From Symbiodinium kawagutii (Eukaryota; Sar; Dinophyceae; Suessiales; Symbiodiniaceae), in contig VSDK01000585.1 in NCBI GenBank assembly GCA_009767595.1, positions 1 through 64,000 of the forward strand: a stretch of 64,000 nt of DNA. The letters run 5' to 3'. Both the position numbers and the translations under genes were made by a program. Below are positions 63,736 through 64,000 of the stretch, piece by piece; position 1 is the stretch's first letter; each line of letters begins with the position of its first letter. A model generated the notes under the pieces. That model did no database searches. It saw only the letters and a list, made by a program, of their open reading frames with translations, and was not told the DNA's origin.

Positions 63736-64000
63736 GTGTCAAGTAAAACCTGCGCACACAAGTGTAGCTGGAGACTAAACCGGTGCCGGCACACTCCTTG
63801 ATTCACACTCAAGCCTTCCGCACATGATAGTTTACCGGTAACTATGTTACAAACAAACAACATTCAAGAACTGTTGAGCTAATAACATATGGTTGTTCAT
63901 CAGCATGTGTATGTAAAAACTTGTAAATACCTCATATTTATTACAACTCAACTGGTTATTGTTCATGACTTACCGACCTAGCCCTATAAACATCTCCTAT

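Noticed and set aside
63663-63863. Upstream exon ending VLLDTCSFRTDVW before GTGGGG
   Set aside because: Joining it to the 63,613 acceptor puts a stop at the junction, so the pairing fails on phase.
1-64000. Dinoflagellate spliced-leader relict (CCATTTTGGCTCAAG or its inverse)
   Set aside because: I looked for this string and found only partial matches such as TTTCTCAAGCCA, which belong to family A; so no evidence for retro-inserted mRNAs.
1-64000. tRNA, rRNA or CRISPR features
   Set aside because: No cloverleaf with a GGTTCGA-type T-loop, no rRNA core motifs and no evenly spaced identical repeats with unique spacers were seen by eye; a covariance-model scan could still find small RNAs.

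Overview
The window looks like nuclear DNA of a dinoflagellate, most likely a Symbiodiniaceae-type alga. This is inferred from the sequence; no search was run. The reasons are: sparse coding signal in short GC-richer islands (50-300 bp) inside AT-rich DNA; candidate introns that need GT, GC or GA at the donor; several families of ~40-115 bp inverted-repeat elements; very large TCA/TGA trinucleotide arrays; and one long gene for a TIR-like multi-pass membrane protein, an architecture I associate with dinoflagellates. There is nothing bacterial: no operons, no ribosome-binding sites, no tRNA or rRNA gene that I could recognise. One 31-base run of N (54,317-54,347) marks an assembly gap.

Layout. 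0-3.5 kb: a gene for a Gln/Asp/Lys-rich tandem-repeat protein (+), preceded by out-of-frame coding remains, then a sugar-porter (MFS) gene on the minus strand that is spliced and frameshifted. 3.5-31 kb: scattered single exons, mostly minus strand, with a J-domain (DnaJ) remnant at 25.2-25.6 kb and repeat elements in between. 31.4-33.1 kb: the best gene in the window, a 555-residue open exon for the TIR-like membrane protein (-). 36.9-39.1 kb: a probable multi-exon minus-strand gene interrupted by a large TGA array. 42.1-43.1, 44.8-45.5, 52.3-53.2, 55.0-56.2 and 62.2-62.6 kb: further minus-strand multi-exon genes with phase-compatible or textbook splice sites but no family I recognise. Plus-strand exons with good splice signals occur at 11.0, 39.3, 49.6-50.0, 60.1 and 62.0 kb.

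Most coding calls are single exons and not complete proteins, because dinoflagellate genes are cut into short exons and I could not search protein families or transcripts. Exon limits come from reading-frame continuity, AG acceptors, GT/GC/GA donors and phase, and may be off by a few bases to tens of bases. Strand is ambiguous for some islands, and I say where.

The repeats are the second theme. Four inverted-repeat families (called A-D here) are dispersed through the window. One copy of family A sits inside another with a 5-bp target duplication. The 3' end of family B repeatedly stops at an AG directly in front of a GC-rich, exon-like island, as expected if these elements serve as introns (introner-like). 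I see no sign that neighbouring genes work in one pathway.
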